DNA from: Paenibacillus sp. JJ-100
Lineage (GTDB): Bacteria; Bacillota; Bacilli; Paenibacillales; Paenibacillaceae
Direction: 5' to 3'
Assembly (NCBI RefSeq): GCF_948329825.1
Contig: NZ_CAOJCM010000002.1
Span: 682,001 to 746,000, forward strand
Length of the DNA: 64,000 nucleotides
A program made the position numbers and the translations under genes. Numbering within the stretch: the first letter of the stretch is position 1; every line of letters starts with the position of its first letter. This document shows, in pieces, positions 1 through 9,043 of this stretch. Below the pieces are notes generated by a model, which worked only from the letters and a program-made list of their open reading frames with translations, was not told the DNA's origin and did no database searches.

Positions 1-157
1 CCAGATGTGTCCTGACCTGTTGCTCTGGCTGAATCTGACCTGCACAGTGAATGAACATTAAGCCACAAGCTTGGGCACCCGTTTCCTTCAGCTGCTGTTC
101 TACACTGCGATACACATCCACGGCAGCCTCACGCTGCAATGTCGCCGTATTTGGCAT
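1..157 (-). CDS. Hypothetical protein, 5' part only (runs off the left edge)
   Basis: An open frame starts at ATG 157 on the minus strand and continues past the window edge, so only 52 codons are visible. It begins MPNTATLQREAAVDVYRSVE. An AAAGGTGG ribosome site lies about 9 bases upstream, inside a purine-rich stretch. The visible part is soluble-looking, with no signal peptide or membrane segment. It is the next gene after the family 2 glycosyltransferase, 187 bases downstream on the same strand, so it may belong to the same transcription unit. I do not recognise the family. Confidence 0.55.
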   Translation of the reverse strand, partial: MPNTATLQREAAVDVYRSVEQQLKETGAQACGLMFIHCAGQIQPEQQVRTHL

Positions 158-344
158 GTTCTTTTCCACCTTTCTCCTCCATGTTTTAAACAAGTTCAAC
201 ACGTTTACACGTACATTCCGATGACAGAACAACCTTCCGATGCAGCTTTCTTTCTGAAAGCTTTTAACTTCGTTTCTTCAGATTATTTCTGTCCTCTCCG
301 TCATCGTGTAAAAATGGAGTTGAACATCTATACTGTTGTTACTG

Positions 345-1760
345 TTATGCCGCTTTGCTTGTGTCTTTAGATTCCTCGGACCAGCTTTGGCGTGTCATCG
401 TACCCCATGAGTTGTTGTTTTGCAAAAATTGAATATGTCCTTGTAATCTCCATAGCACGCCGAGCTGATGATACCCTACAAATTTCAAAGCGGAGTAGAG
501 AAGCATTTTGAACAGATCGGAAAGCTTGTTATACCGTTTGAACGCAATTTCCTCCAGAATCAGAGCACCTATGCTAAGTAGATATCCACTCACGAAGTTC
601 AGCAATCCAAACAGGACGAGAATCGGCCACTGCGTCATGTCCAGAAGCACGTACCCTGCCAAAGCAAGCAGCCCGGTAATACGGAAGTACGGATTCAGTG
701 CTTCAAAAATAACGTTATACGGCATGGTTATGAGCCCCATAACTTTATATTTCGGATTGAACAGCATGCCGCGATTTTCTAGCATGTTTTTCAGATTCCC
801 TCGTCCCCAGCGTTTACGCTGACTGGACAAAATACGGTAAGAATCTGGTGCCTGCGTCCAGCACACTGCTTCAGGACAAAAGGCGACGCGGTATTTCAGT
901 TTATTTTCCAGCATATAGCGGTGAAGCTTGATAATAATGTTCATGTCCTCACCTGGATAACCATCGCGATAACCGCCCACGGCAATCACCGCATCCTTGC
1001 GGAACATACCGAATGCACCAGAGACGATAATCAGACCATTCATGTGACTCCAGCCAATTCGTCCCCCCAGAAAGGCTTTCAGGTACTCAATGGACTGGAA
1101 CATCGGCCAAATCTTGCGCGGGAGTGACACATCCTGAACCGCACCATTTTCAATTTTGCAACCATTCGCAATGCGCACATCTCCGCCGATCGCAACGGTC
1201 TCTTCTGGATTCTCCATATACATGCGAGCCATACGAATTAACGCATCTTTTTCCAGCAGTGAATCGGCATCGATGGAAGATATGAGCGGATAATGGGACA
1301 AGTTGATCCCCGCGTTAAGAGAATCCGCCTTACCTCCATTTTCCTTGTCGATGACATACAGATCCGGGAATTCCGGGTTATGATAGATGCCTCGAATCGT
1401 CTGACACGGGATCTTCCCGCGAATCTGCGTATTCGGTACCGGCTTCAGGCGGAATTCCTCCAGCAATACCTTTAAGGTGGAATCACTGGAACCATCGTTT
1501 ACTACGATGACCTCATACGTTGGATAGTTCAGTGTCATCAGGCAGTTTACATTTTCAATAATCGTCAGTTCCTCGTTGTACGCTGGCACCAGCAAGGATA
1601 CCGAAGGTACTAGCTCCGAGCCGGATAACGTATTGTACTTGGAGTAATGTGACCGTCGGAAGATCGTCCAAATATTACGGAATGATAAAGCCAGTATCGA
1701 AAAGTAGAGCGCATTAACAAACACCACATAATAGATGGCGACCATACCGTAGATGAGCAA
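345..1760 (-). CDS. Family 2 glycosyltransferase, membrane-bound, BcsA/PgaC-like
   Basis: A processive-type inverting glycosyltransferase, probably making a surface or extracellular polysaccharide from UDP-sugars at the cytoplasmic membrane. An N-terminal membrane segment (about residues 5-28) precedes a GT-A domain with VPAYNEE (58-64), VVNDGSSD (86-93), the DAD metal motif (164-166), GED (270-272) and QRKRW (314-318), which is the Q-x-x-R-W signature of hyaluronan/chitin/cellulose-type enzymes. C-terminal membrane helices span roughly 345-400. No PilZ domain is visible. The called start is TTG 1760. However, the best ribosome site (GGAGGGG, 1782-1788) lies inside the end of the upstream HEAT gene and is better spaced for a CTG at 1775, which overlaps that gene's stop. 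Either start implies tight translational coupling. The sugar substrate cannot be told from the sequence. Confidence 0.9.
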   Translation of the reverse strand: MLIYGMVAIYYVVFVNALYFSILALSFRNIWTIFRRSHYSKYNTLSGSELVPSVSLLVPAYNEELTIIENVNCLMTLNYPTYEVIVVNDGSSDSTLKVLLEEFRLKPVPNTQIRGKIPCQTIRGIYHNPEFPDLYVIDKENGGKADSLNAGINLSHYPLISSIDADSLLEKDALIRMARMYMENPEETVAIGGDVRIANGCKIENGAVQDVSLPRKIWPMFQSIEYLKAFLGGRIGWSHMNGLIIVSGAFGMFRKDAVIAVGGYRDGYPGEDMNIIIKLHRYMLENKLKYRVAFCPEAVCWTQAPDSYRILSSQRKRWGRGNLKNMLENRGMLFNPKYKVMGLITMPYNVIFEALNPYFRITGLLALAGYVLLDMTQWPILVLFGLLNFVSGYLLSIGALILEEIAFKRYNKLSDLFKMLLYSALKFVGYHQLGVLWRLQGHIQFLQNNNSWGTMTRQSWSEESKDTSKAA

Positions 1761-1767
1761 TAAATCT

Positions 1768-2979
1768 CTAAGCAGTGTAATCCCCTCCTACTGTTGCAAC
1801 GCCTGCACGTTTCTTGGCTGGTCGGTTTTCACCGCGCACCGGACCAAAGTAACGTTCGTATAGCAATCTTTTTTTGTTATGTGCGATCATCTGCTCGACC
1901 GCCTTATGGTCAGATCCCGATTGCTGCATGGTGCTCTCAATCTGCTGCATGGCAATCTCGCGCTCTGCACCTGTTCCTTGCACGGCTACCTGACACAATG
2001 CTTCGAAACCTGGTTCGCCGAGCTTGCTCAGGCTTTCTGCACTGTTATAACGCACTCTCCAGTCTTCATCACGAAGTGCCTTGCGCAGCAGCGGAATGCT
2101 TCCTGAGGCATGTTTCGAGCCAAGCGCTTGTACCACTTCAGCACGCACTTCCGGGTCCGGGTCTTGAATCAGCTTCAGAATCGTCTCATCCTTAAGTGCC
2201 GGATTAGCACTGAGGTACAGCTTTACTGCCTCAGCACGGACATCCTGATGCTCTGCTCCAACGAGTCTGTGGAGTGCTGGCATCACTTCAGGCACCGCTT
2301 GTCCCCACATCGCCACAAGTCCTACTTTGACAAAATCAGGGTTGCTGTCCTCCAGCAATTCGATCAGTACACGACTTGTATCCAAGTTCGCTTCCAATAA
2401 AATATCAGCCGCCAGATGGTGAATCGATTTTCCTTTGGTTAAAAGTAATGCAAGCATCTCTTTCAACTCATTATGACGTGTCGTACACCTCGCAATGGAA
2501 CGCCCGATCATGATGGCCATCGGTCCTGGCTTCTCATCCTTGAGTAGTTCCATCAAACCGGGAACTGCTTCAGGACACCGCATGCCTCCGAGACGATAAG
2601 CTGCTTCGATCTGACGTCCATAGCGTAGACGGCCCAGCTCTTTCAGATCATGCTCAACAAATCCCGCCTCACGACACAATTCAATCAGCTTGTCACGATA
2701 CTCTCCCTTGAACTGGTCGATCCATTCAATTAGCTTGTCCTGAATAACTCGGCGCTCTAGTGGAGCCAGTTTGCCAGGCGGCAGTTTAAGCGAGCTGTTC
2801 TCCGTTAATGCGGTTTGCAAATACGTGAAATAGTCCCGTTGTTTTATTTCATACATAGCGGTTTTGCGTTGTTTGCCATTGTGGGACATTTTCATGGCAA
2901 ACAGAACGATGACGCCCACAATCACAAGTGCGATGCAGATCATCAAAAACCAATAGGCCAAAGCCAAACTCTGGAACAT
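1768..2979 (-). CDS. Membrane-anchored HEAT-repeat protein
   Basis: A 403-residue protein with one N-terminal membrane segment (about residues 8-29) followed by a long helical-repeat region. Repeats recur about every 30 residues with the pattern D..P.VR..A...L, for example DPDPEVRAEVVQALG and DEDWRVRYNSAESLSKLG. Such HEAT or PBS-lyase-type repeats are usually protein-protein scaffolds, so this is likely a cytoplasmic scaffold tethered to the membrane. It lies between a membrane glycosidase-like gene and a family 2 glycosyltransferase on the same strand, which suggests a role in assembling or regulating the polysaccharide machine. AGGAGG lies 10 bases before ATG 2979. The tail is basic (about residues 385-395). 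No catalytic motif is seen. Confidence 0.8.
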   Translation of the reverse strand: MFQSLALAYWFLMICIALVIVGVIVLFAMKMSHNGKQRKTAMYEIKQRDYFTYLQTALTENSSLKLPPGKLAPLERRVIQDKLIEWIDQFKGEYRDKLIELCREAGFVEHDLKELGRLRYGRQIEAAYRLGGMRCPEAVPGLMELLKDEKPGPMAIMIGRSIARCTTRHNELKEMLALLLTKGKSIHHLAADILLEANLDTSRVLIELLEDSNPDFVKVGLVAMWGQAVPEVMPALHRLVGAEHQDVRAEAVKLYLSANPALKDETILKLIQDPDPEVRAEVVQALGSKHASGSIPLLRKALRDEDWRVRYNSAESLSKLGEPGFEALCQVAVQGTGAEREIAMQQIESTMQQSGSDHKAVEQMIAHNKKRLLYERYFGPVRGENRPAKKRAGVATVGGDYTA

Positions 2980-3079
2980 GTGAAAAAGTCCTCCTTTATG
3001 CTCGCTTATGATGTTCTATGCTGTTCAATCCAGTGAGGATTGCCTAATGTATCTGATCTTGATGTTATTTAATTACTAT

Positions 3080-5305
3080 TTAATTGATCTGAAAACTAGG
3101 CATTTTTTCATAAGTCTGCTTCATCTTTTCATAGCTCAGCTTCAGTCGTTCACTATACTTGACCTGCTCCCAAGGCTGCCAACTGTAGACAGGCAGTGTC
3201 TTCAGATCCAATGTTGTTTGTTCGCCACCAGGCCAGAATACCTGCTTCGTAGAGCGGTTCGTCAGCCACGGAACAAGTGTAATACCCTCAACCGTAGTTG
3301 TCCCAAACTCACGTCCACCTTCTAGCGGCCCATACTTGATCGCTTGCAAAGAGCTTGGATCACCGAAACCGAGCAGCATCCACGGGATTCGCATCTCCAC
3401 CTGATTGCCGTTATAATTCCAGGCTGTTAACGAATCGCTGTCTGCCTGACCAGGAGCTGTCGTGCCCCGCTTTAACGTGCCGACATTCTCAGCCATGAAT
3501 GGATGTGCCGAACGTGTATCCGGCGGGGTCATCTTCAGACTGACTGCCAGCTCCCACGGATGGAACGGATCGGTTGAATTGAGTTGCTCTTCTGGAATCA
3601 TGTTATATCCATCTTTGCCATACAAACGCTGGTTGAAATCATAATCTTTGGCAATCTGTACCTCAGACTCGTTATCTTTTCCTAGTGTGATGACTGTTTC
3701 CAAACCCTCACTCAGCGTCTTACCTGGCATCATGTTACTTGGTTGACTACCTCCGGCAAGTGTATCTGTTCCAATGCGAAGCAACGTCTGCTCGGGGTCA
3801 AATGGTTGATCCAATGTCAGCCCTACATATAGATAGGCTTCATCGTGAGTGATTTTCATCTCCCGGATACCCTGTACCTGACCTTGCCAAGTCGTGACTT
3901 CTTCTGCCTTCAGCTTCTCCCAGTCATCCAGCTTGCCATCTATAGTCAACAGCTCCTGTTTGCCCGGGTCCATCGCCAGCAGACCAAACATTTTCTCATT
4001 GGTCAGCACATTCAGCCAGTACGGCCGGCGGTCTGCCGGAATTTCCAGCGGCATCGTGTTCCAGGTTTTTTTGAACCACTCATCCTGCCACATGAACAGA
4101 ATGGCTCCTGCGTATCCTTCATCATAAATATCCTGTGTGAGGGACGCATCAATATCTCCCTGCTGCACCTCATTATGTCCGCCCTGATTTCGGCCACCCA
4201 TCCCCAGATGCGAGATCCCGAGGGAGGACGGTACGCCATACTCTGTAATCATTACAGGCATATCGGAAAACTCGGCTTTTAGTTTGTTCAGGTAGCTTTT
4301 ATAGGTGTTATACTCCCCGTTCTCATCCTTAATGGTCTGTAGAGTCTTATCTGTGTGGAATAGATCGGGATAATACGGATACACGTGATAAGCAGCAAAA
4401 TAGCCTCCATCCCACGCTTCCGGCAAAATATGCCTTGCATCCACACTGACGAGATCCTCTTCATACAGGGGCTCACCCGGATGATCCAGCACATCGGTTG
4501 TGACCCAGTTAGTGAACGTCATAGGATGTTCCCATCCATACTTCTTCTCTTGGACGGCTGTATAATCTAACAGCTCTGCCAGCCAGTTTTCAAATGGTGA
4601 TGCATCTGCACTCCCAGAGAAATGCACACCTTTGTACTGAGGCACATCCGCATGCACCTTGTTGGTATTATCTACCATCGCTGGATCCCACTCTGTACCT
4701 ACATGCCAAGCCATCAAGTATTTCCCTGCATTGGCTCTGTATTTACCGCTGGATTCCCCGCTCTTGGCAGGAATATCTGCGTCCCCATACACGGCAGATA
4801 CGGCTTTTGCAATCTCCTGCTTGAATCTCTGTTCAATATGATCGGCATAGGCGTCCTGCTTCTCGATTAATTCCTCCTCAGGAGACCATATACCCTGTAT
4901 AAAATATAACGGCTCCTCCCGGCCTCGATTATAATCGACTAATGCGGAGTAAAAAATGGGCTGATGAACCGTATAGATTCGGATTACATTAGCACCGAGA
5001 TCCTGAATCTGCTCGAACCACCGCAGGTAATCCTCCTCGGTGAGCGGAAATTCTCCCGGATAGTGCCCAGGTGAAGTTGCGCCTAGGTTCACACCTTTGA
5101 CGAACATTTCCTCCCATGTTCCATCTGGCCCGTAATGCATGAATCGATCTCCGTCAGTCTTGAATTTCATCTCTGTGCCATTCTCGGCTGTATACGTAAC
5201 AAGCTTTGGCTGCATGTAATGCCATCCAGCAAGTATTCCGCCAGTCACCACGAGGGCTCCTGTCAAAGCTGTCAGTAACCAGCGTCTTCTTCTTTTTCTG
5301 CTCAT
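3080..5305 (-). CDS. Membrane-anchored glycoside hydrolase-like protein with C-terminal carbohydrate-binding-like domain
   Basis: A 741-residue protein with a basic N-terminus (SRKRRRRW) and a membrane segment (about 9-28), so it is probably exported and anchored. Residues about 60-420 look like a TIM-barrel glycosidase: FVKGVNLGA, GANVIRIYT, then WHVGTEW with Glu205 and VMITEYG with Glu355, plausible acid/base and nucleophile residues as in clan GH-A. After about residue 455, LTIDGKLDDWE and the following beta-rich region resemble CBM9/DOMON-type sugar-binding domains. Upstream gene of the HEAT and glycosyltransferase genes, it may trim, transfer or release the polysaccharide they make. Spacing from GAGGTG to ATG 5305 is long (about 14 bases), but no better in-frame start exists. 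The exact GH family is not assigned. Confidence 0.75.
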   Translation of the reverse strand: MSRKRRRRWLLTALTGALVVTGGILAGWHYMQPKLVTYTAENGTEMKFKTDGDRFMHYGPDGTWEEMFVKGVNLGATSPGHYPGEFPLTEEDYLRWFEQIQDLGANVIRIYTVHQPIFYSALVDYNRGREEPLYFIQGIWSPEEELIEKQDAYADHIEQRFKQEIAKAVSAVYGDADIPAKSGESSGKYRANAGKYLMAWHVGTEWDPAMVDNTNKVHADVPQYKGVHFSGSADASPFENWLAELLDYTAVQEKKYGWEHPMTFTNWVTTDVLDHPGEPLYEEDLVSVDARHILPEAWDGGYFAAYHVYPYYPDLFHTDKTLQTIKDENGEYNTYKSYLNKLKAEFSDMPVMITEYGVPSSLGISHLGMGGRNQGGHNEVQQGDIDASLTQDIYDEGYAGAILFMWQDEWFKKTWNTMPLEIPADRRPYWLNVLTNEKMFGLLAMDPGKQELLTIDGKLDDWEKLKAEEVTTWQGQVQGIREMKITHDEAYLYVGLTLDQPFDPEQTLLRIGTDTLAGGSQPSNMMPGKTLSEGLETVITLGKDNESEVQIAKDYDFNQRLYGKDGYNMIPEEQLNSTDPFHPWELAVSLKMTPPDTRSAHPFMAENVGTLKRGTTAPGQADSDSLTAWNYNGNQVEMRIPWMLLGFGDPSSLQAIKYGPLEGGREFGTTTVEGITLVPWLTNRSTKQVFWPGGEQTTLDLKTLPVYSWQPWEQVKYSERLKLSYEKMKQTYEKMPSFQIN

Positions 5306-5830
5306 GACTTCTGATTGCTCACCTCTCTAATATGCATCCTGCTGCTTTATGGATCAGGTTCATGCGTTGGAATGATACCCGTGCAGGAAACATACGATCA
5401 TTCCGCTTCGGATGTCCGCTTGGTAGAGATGTCAGCGGTGTAGTTCTCACTATAGCGCTAAGCTTCTGCCTTGTAACTAGGCTGATGGAAGCAAACATGA
5501 TATGGAACGTTCTGCCCATAGTCGGCCAGTTGTTTCCATTCGCCAGCACACCAAAGCGGTTGTTCCATCTGCGGTCTTTACTATCCCCATCACCTGCTGA
5601 AAAGCACAGATGAATGCACTGCTCCCCTGCACATCTTCCCCTAATATTGTTATGTGCAACGCGGATGCAGGCAACTTTCCCCCGATTAAATATATACCCA
5701 TTAAACGCAATAATTTTTTTAAAGTTGCGCTTTTTTTACAGTATTAACCATAAGTATTACAAAATTGATACTATAGTCCGATAACGCATTACTGAAAATC
5801 CGCGTCAGATCAATGTTTTCTGAAATATGC

Positions 5831-5880
5831 TGAAAATGAAAAAGGACGTCAGTCCCCCTATATAGGACCCTGTCGTTTCA
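5831..5880 (-). terminator. Terminator-like hairpin upstream of the polysaccharide operon (possible attenuator)
   Basis: On the minus strand GGAC-TGAC-GTCC is followed directly by TTTTTC, and a larger imperfect stem around the palindrome CCTATATAGG lies just before it. No minus-strand gene ends here, so either a small transcript terminates at this point or the hairpin attenuates the long leader of the 5305 gene. The core stem is short. Confidence 0.35.
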
Positions 5881-6073
5881 TCTTTCTTTTACAAAAGCCA
5901 AAATGAACTGTCAGTCATCACCCTGAGGTCATGGATATTTCGCAATAAATGTAAAAAGGTATAACTTATTTCCTATTTATTCGCTCTAATTCGGTTATCG
6001 TGTAATTTGTGTCCAATTTGCAAAATAATTCCGGTTGCCGCATTTTAAATTGTCCTATATGCTTATAAAAAGA

Positions 6074-6085
6074 GAACACTTGTTC
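6074..6085 (+). promoter_or_regulatory. LexA (DinR) box
   Basis: GAACACTTGTTC matches the Bacillus SOS box core GAAC-N4-GTTC exactly. It ends 93 bases before the start of a Y-family polymerase, a gene type commonly SOS-controlled. A possible -10 (TGTAAA, 6102-6107) sits 16 bases after TTGTTC, which would put the box over the -35 element. Confidence 0.75.
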
Positions 6086-6178
6086 CATACTGTAAATAAA
6101 CTGTAAATGAAATTTGAATTATTGAAGGATCAGATGTGATCTGCTAAGCCCCGAATTACGGATAAGGAGAGAAGAATT

Positions 6179-7423
6179 ATGCCCCGCCAAGACAGACGTG
6201 TCATCATGCTGGCAGACTGCCAGTCATTCTATGCCAGTGTGGAGAAGTCTGCACATCCCGAGTACCAGGATCGTCCTCTCGTTGTAGCGGGTGATCCAGC
6301 ACGACGTTCGGGCATTATTCTGGCAGCCTGTCCGCTCGCCAAGTCCTACGGGATTACAACCGCCGAGCGGCTAGGGGAGGCTCTCGCCAAGTGTCCTGAT
6401 GTCGTGGTGATTCGCCCCAGAATGGCCGAATATATTCGCGTGTCCCTTCATATTACACGTATCCTTCAATCCTATACCGATTTGGTAGAACCCTACAGTA
6501 TCGACGAGCAATTCCTCGATGTCACCGGAAGTCTGGATCTGTTCGGCAGTCCCGAGACGATTGCACGCAGGATTCAGTCCCGTGTCATGGATGAGACAGG
6601 TGTCTATATTCGGATCGGCATCAGCGATACCAAGGTTGTTAGTAAAATGGCCTGTGACCTGTATGCCAAAAAAGTACCAGAAGGCATCTACACACTTCCC
6701 CGCAATGATATGCCCACCACGATTTGGAAGAAACCCGTACGGGATATGTTCATGGTTGGTTCACGCATGGCGCAACATCTCTACAAGATGGGTATTCATA
6801 CGATTGGTGATCTAGCCAACACACCGCTGTCGCGGTTGAAGGAACGCTGGGGAATTAATGGTGAAGTGTTATGGCGTATCGCCCGCGGTATAGATGACTC
6901 TCCCGTAAAACCCGGAACATATACCCACCAGCAGCAAGGGATCGGACATCAGATGACGCTGCCACGGGATTATGAGACATGGAAAGAGATCAAAGTTGTA
7001 CTACTGGAACTGGCTGAGCTGGTCAGCCGCCGTGCCCGGGACAAATCCCTTATGGGGCATGTCGTCTCCGTCGGATGCCGCGGACAGGATTACGACCGAC
7101 CAACCGGATTCTCCCGCCAGATGAAGGTGAATGAACCGACCAACATTACGGATGAGGTATATGATGCAGCCGCAGCGTTATTCCTGCGCCATTGGGACGG
7201 ATTACCTATTCGCCGCATCAGTGTATCATTGACCGGACTTATACCGGATTCGGAAGTGCAGTTGTCTTGGTTTGACGACCGTGAACGCAAAAGAGAATTG
7301 GAACGAGCTACCGATGATATCAAACGAAAATTCGGAGACACCGCTATTATGCGTGCATCCTCTCTATGCGCGTCGGCACAAGCCCAAGATCGTTCTCACA
7401 AAATTGGAGGTCACTATAAATGA
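6179..7423 (+). CDS. Y-family DNA polymerase, UvrX/YqjW type
   Basis: A translesion DNA polymerase that copies damaged templates with low fidelity. Catalytic residues are visible: Asp13 in LADCQSFYASVE and Asp109-Glu110 in SIDEQFLDVTG. A helix-hairpin-helix-like segment (about 195-225) and the little-finger region (about 250-360) follow. The length, 414 residues, fits the UmuC-like UvrX/YqjW branch, and the DCQSFYASVE form is typical of it. AAGGAGAG lies upstream of ATG 6179. The stop overlaps the next start as ATGA, and the partner is a YolD-like protein, the same pairing as yqjW-yqjX or uvrX-yolD in Bacillus. A LexA box upstream supports SOS induction. Confidence 0.92.
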   Translation: MPRQDRRVIMLADCQSFYASVEKSAHPEYQDRPLVVAGDPARRSGIILAACPLAKSYGITTAERLGEALAKCPDVVVIRPRMAEYIRVSLHITRILQSYTDLVEPYSIDEQFLDVTGSLDLFGSPETIARRIQSRVMDETGVYIRIGISDTKVVSKMACDLYAKKVPEGIYTLPRNDMPTTIWKKPVRDMFMVGSRMAQHLYKMGIHTIGDLANTPLSRLKERWGINGEVLWRIARGIDDSPVKPGTYTHQQQGIGHQMTLPRDYETWKEIKVVLLELAELVSRRARDKSLMGHVVSVGCRGQDYDRPTGFSRQMKVNEPTNITDEVYDAAAALFLRHWDGLPIRRISVSLTGLIPDSEVQLSWFDDRERKRELERATDDIKRKFGDTAIMRASSLCASAQAQDRSHKIGGHYK

Positions 7424-7773
7424 GTAAAAAATTGCAGCAAAACGGACTCTTCGAGTCCTCACGTATGATGCTTCCCGAACATCGGGAGGCTTATATTCTT
7501 CATCAAGAGCAACTCGCTCCTCGCACGCGTCCTTCCCTGGATGCCCAGGCTGCTGAAGAAATGTCCCGACTGCTGAGCAACTCCATGGTGCTCGGTGACC
7601 GCATTACCATTACGTTGTTCCACGAGTATGAGGACATTTCTTATACGGGGCGCGTACTCAAGCTGGATCGCCCAGCCCGTACGCTTAGATTGCTAACCAA
7701 TGACGGGTCTCGAAATATTCAGATGAATCTCATTACAGGTGTAACCCCTGCTGGAGAATGGATGGATGAGTGA
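7420..7773 (+). CDS. YolD-like protein
   Basis: A 117-residue protein whose start overlaps the polymerase stop (ATGA), with GGAGGT inside the end of the upstream gene. The C-terminal half (about 50-117), with ITITLFHEYEDISYTGRV and a following LDRPARTLRL, fits the YolD-like family, small SH3-like proteins encoded next to Y-family polymerases and sometimes compared with UmuD. No protease Ser-Lys dyad is evident. Its biochemical role is not established; co-expression with the polymerase during SOS is the reasonable inference. Confidence 0.85.
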   Translation: MSKKLQQNGLFESSRMMLPEHREAYILHQEQLAPRTRPSLDAQAAEEMSRLLSNSMVLGDRITITLFHEYEDISYTGRVLKLDRPARTLRLLTNDGSRNIQMNLITGVTPAGEWMDE

Positions 7774-8101
7774 AAATGTGAGTACTGTAGCCAAATGAGC
7801 ATTTCTTCACATGCTAATGTTGTGGGAACTCCATGATACATGCAGCAGCTTCGAATTATACAGGACTGAATCCCTACTATATTCTATGGAAACAAAAAAG
7901 CAGCCGATCAAGTGATGTCCGTGCCCCGCCTCGTTCGAAAGAAGCAAAATGCTCGTAATCTGATTCATCAACTGCTTATGAGGGTAAATGTTATGTTTGC
8001 TCTATTCAAGTCTAAGCTCCAAGAAGTAATGCAACCATAAACAGAGGACAGAACAATCTGAAAATACCAGCCTTCTCCTAAAAACTTTCTGGAAAGCTGT
8101 T
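7774..8101. other. Intergenic region between convergent yolD-like gene and glutaminase
   Basis: 328 bases between convergent genes. I find no open frame with a ribosome site, no tRNA and no strong hairpin with a T-run. Confidence 0.5.
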
Positions 8102-9043
8102 TTAGAAGAAACTCCAGTCAAACTCTTTGGAAAGACGCTCCAGCAGATGAACACCAGCCATGCTATTACCTTTGCGATTCAACGCGGGGCCAACCACACC
8201 GATTCCAAATTGTCCTGGAACCAACGTCAAAATACCACCGGAGACACCGCTCTTAGCAGGCAAACCGACCTCGATGGCGAATTCGCCAGAAGCATTGTAC
8301 ATGCCGCAGGTCGTCATAAAGGTTTTAGCAATCTGCACATAACGGCGGGGAATGAGTTCAACCTCGGTAATTGGATCGGTTCCATCGTAAGCGAGAACAA
8401 GCGCCATACGAGCCAGGTCAGCACAAGTCACTTCAATAGAGCAATGGCGGAAATAGACAGCAAGAACATCTTCGACATCATCTTTAATCACACCGTTATG
8501 TTTCAAAAAGTAAGCGAGGGAGCGGTTCAGGTGACCACATTCCGATTCGGAGTGAAATACTTCCTCGTTATAACCTAACTGGTCATTGTGAGCCAGTTTG
8601 CGGAAAAATTCGAGTATCCGGCGTGACTTCTCTTCCTTACTGTCACCGCCAATAAGAGAGGATACGGTTATGGCACCCGCATTAATGAAAGGATTAAACG
8701 GAATACCCGGTTCAACCAGTTCCAGCTTGATCATGGAGTCATAATCATCGCCGGTGGGTTCTTTTCCTACATTAAAGAAGACTGCTTCTTCCCCATGATC
8801 CATCAAGGCTAGAATTAAGGTGAACACTTTAGAGACACTTTGCATCGTAAAAGGCACACCGCAGTCTCCTGCAGACACATGGTTTCCTTCAGCGTCCATA
8901 ATATGTATGCCCAGCTCATCCTGCGATGCTTTGACCAGCTCTGGAATATAGGATGCTACCTTCCCCTGTCCAGTATGTAATCGGCTAGTCTCGAGCCATT
9001 CCGGCAACAGGGCACTTAGTCGTTCCATCGTTGAATCACTCAT
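8102..9043 (-). CDS. glsA: Glutaminase
   Basis: Hydrolyses L-glutamine to glutamate and ammonia in the cytoplasm. The 313-residue length is normal for the serine-dependent beta-lactamase-fold glutaminases. The S-x-x-K motif is in TMQSVSKVF (Ser69, Lys72), and NPFINAGAI (substrate loop), SGVSGGIL and the C-terminal LNRKGNSMAG are family signatures. It stands alone: the next gene on the strand is separated by 375 bases with a terminator. Bacillus has two paralogues (YbgJ and YlaM); which one this corresponds to is not decided here. Confidence 0.95.
   Translation of the reverse strand: MSDSTMERLSALLPEWLETSRLHTGQGKVASYIPELVKASQDELGIHIMDAEGNHVSAGDCGVPFTMQSVSKVFTLILALMDHGEEAVFFNVGKEPTGDDYDSMIKLELVEPGIPFNPFINAGAITVSSLIGGDSKEEKSRRILEFFRKLAHNDQLGYNEEVFHSESECGHLNRSLAYFLKHNGVIKDDVEDVLAVYFRHCSIEVTCADLARMALVLAYDGTDPITEVELIPRRYVQIAKTFMTTCGMYNASGEFAIEVGLPAKSGVSGGILTLVPGQFGIGVVGPALNRKGNSMAGVHLLERLSKEFDWSFF

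Larger units (their letters stand above)
5306..6178. other. 873-base divergent intergenic region between polysaccharide operon and Y-family polymerase
   Basis: No convincing gene is seen; the short frames here lack ribosome sites and family resemblance. The right end holds the LexA box and ribosome site of the polymerase gene. The left 400 bases form a long untranslated leader on the minus strand for the polysaccharide operon. They contain several short complementary segments (for example around 5640-5665 and 5500-5530) but match no riboswitch class I can recognise; I looked for c-di-GMP and c-di-AMP class signatures. A terminator-like hairpin lies at 5831-5880. Confidence 0.5.

Noticed and set aside
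5319..5710. Small coding frames or a known riboswitch in the polysaccharide-operon leader
   Set aside because: Frames lack ribosome sites and family likeness; I tried c-di-GMP-I and c-di-AMP signatures by eye without success.
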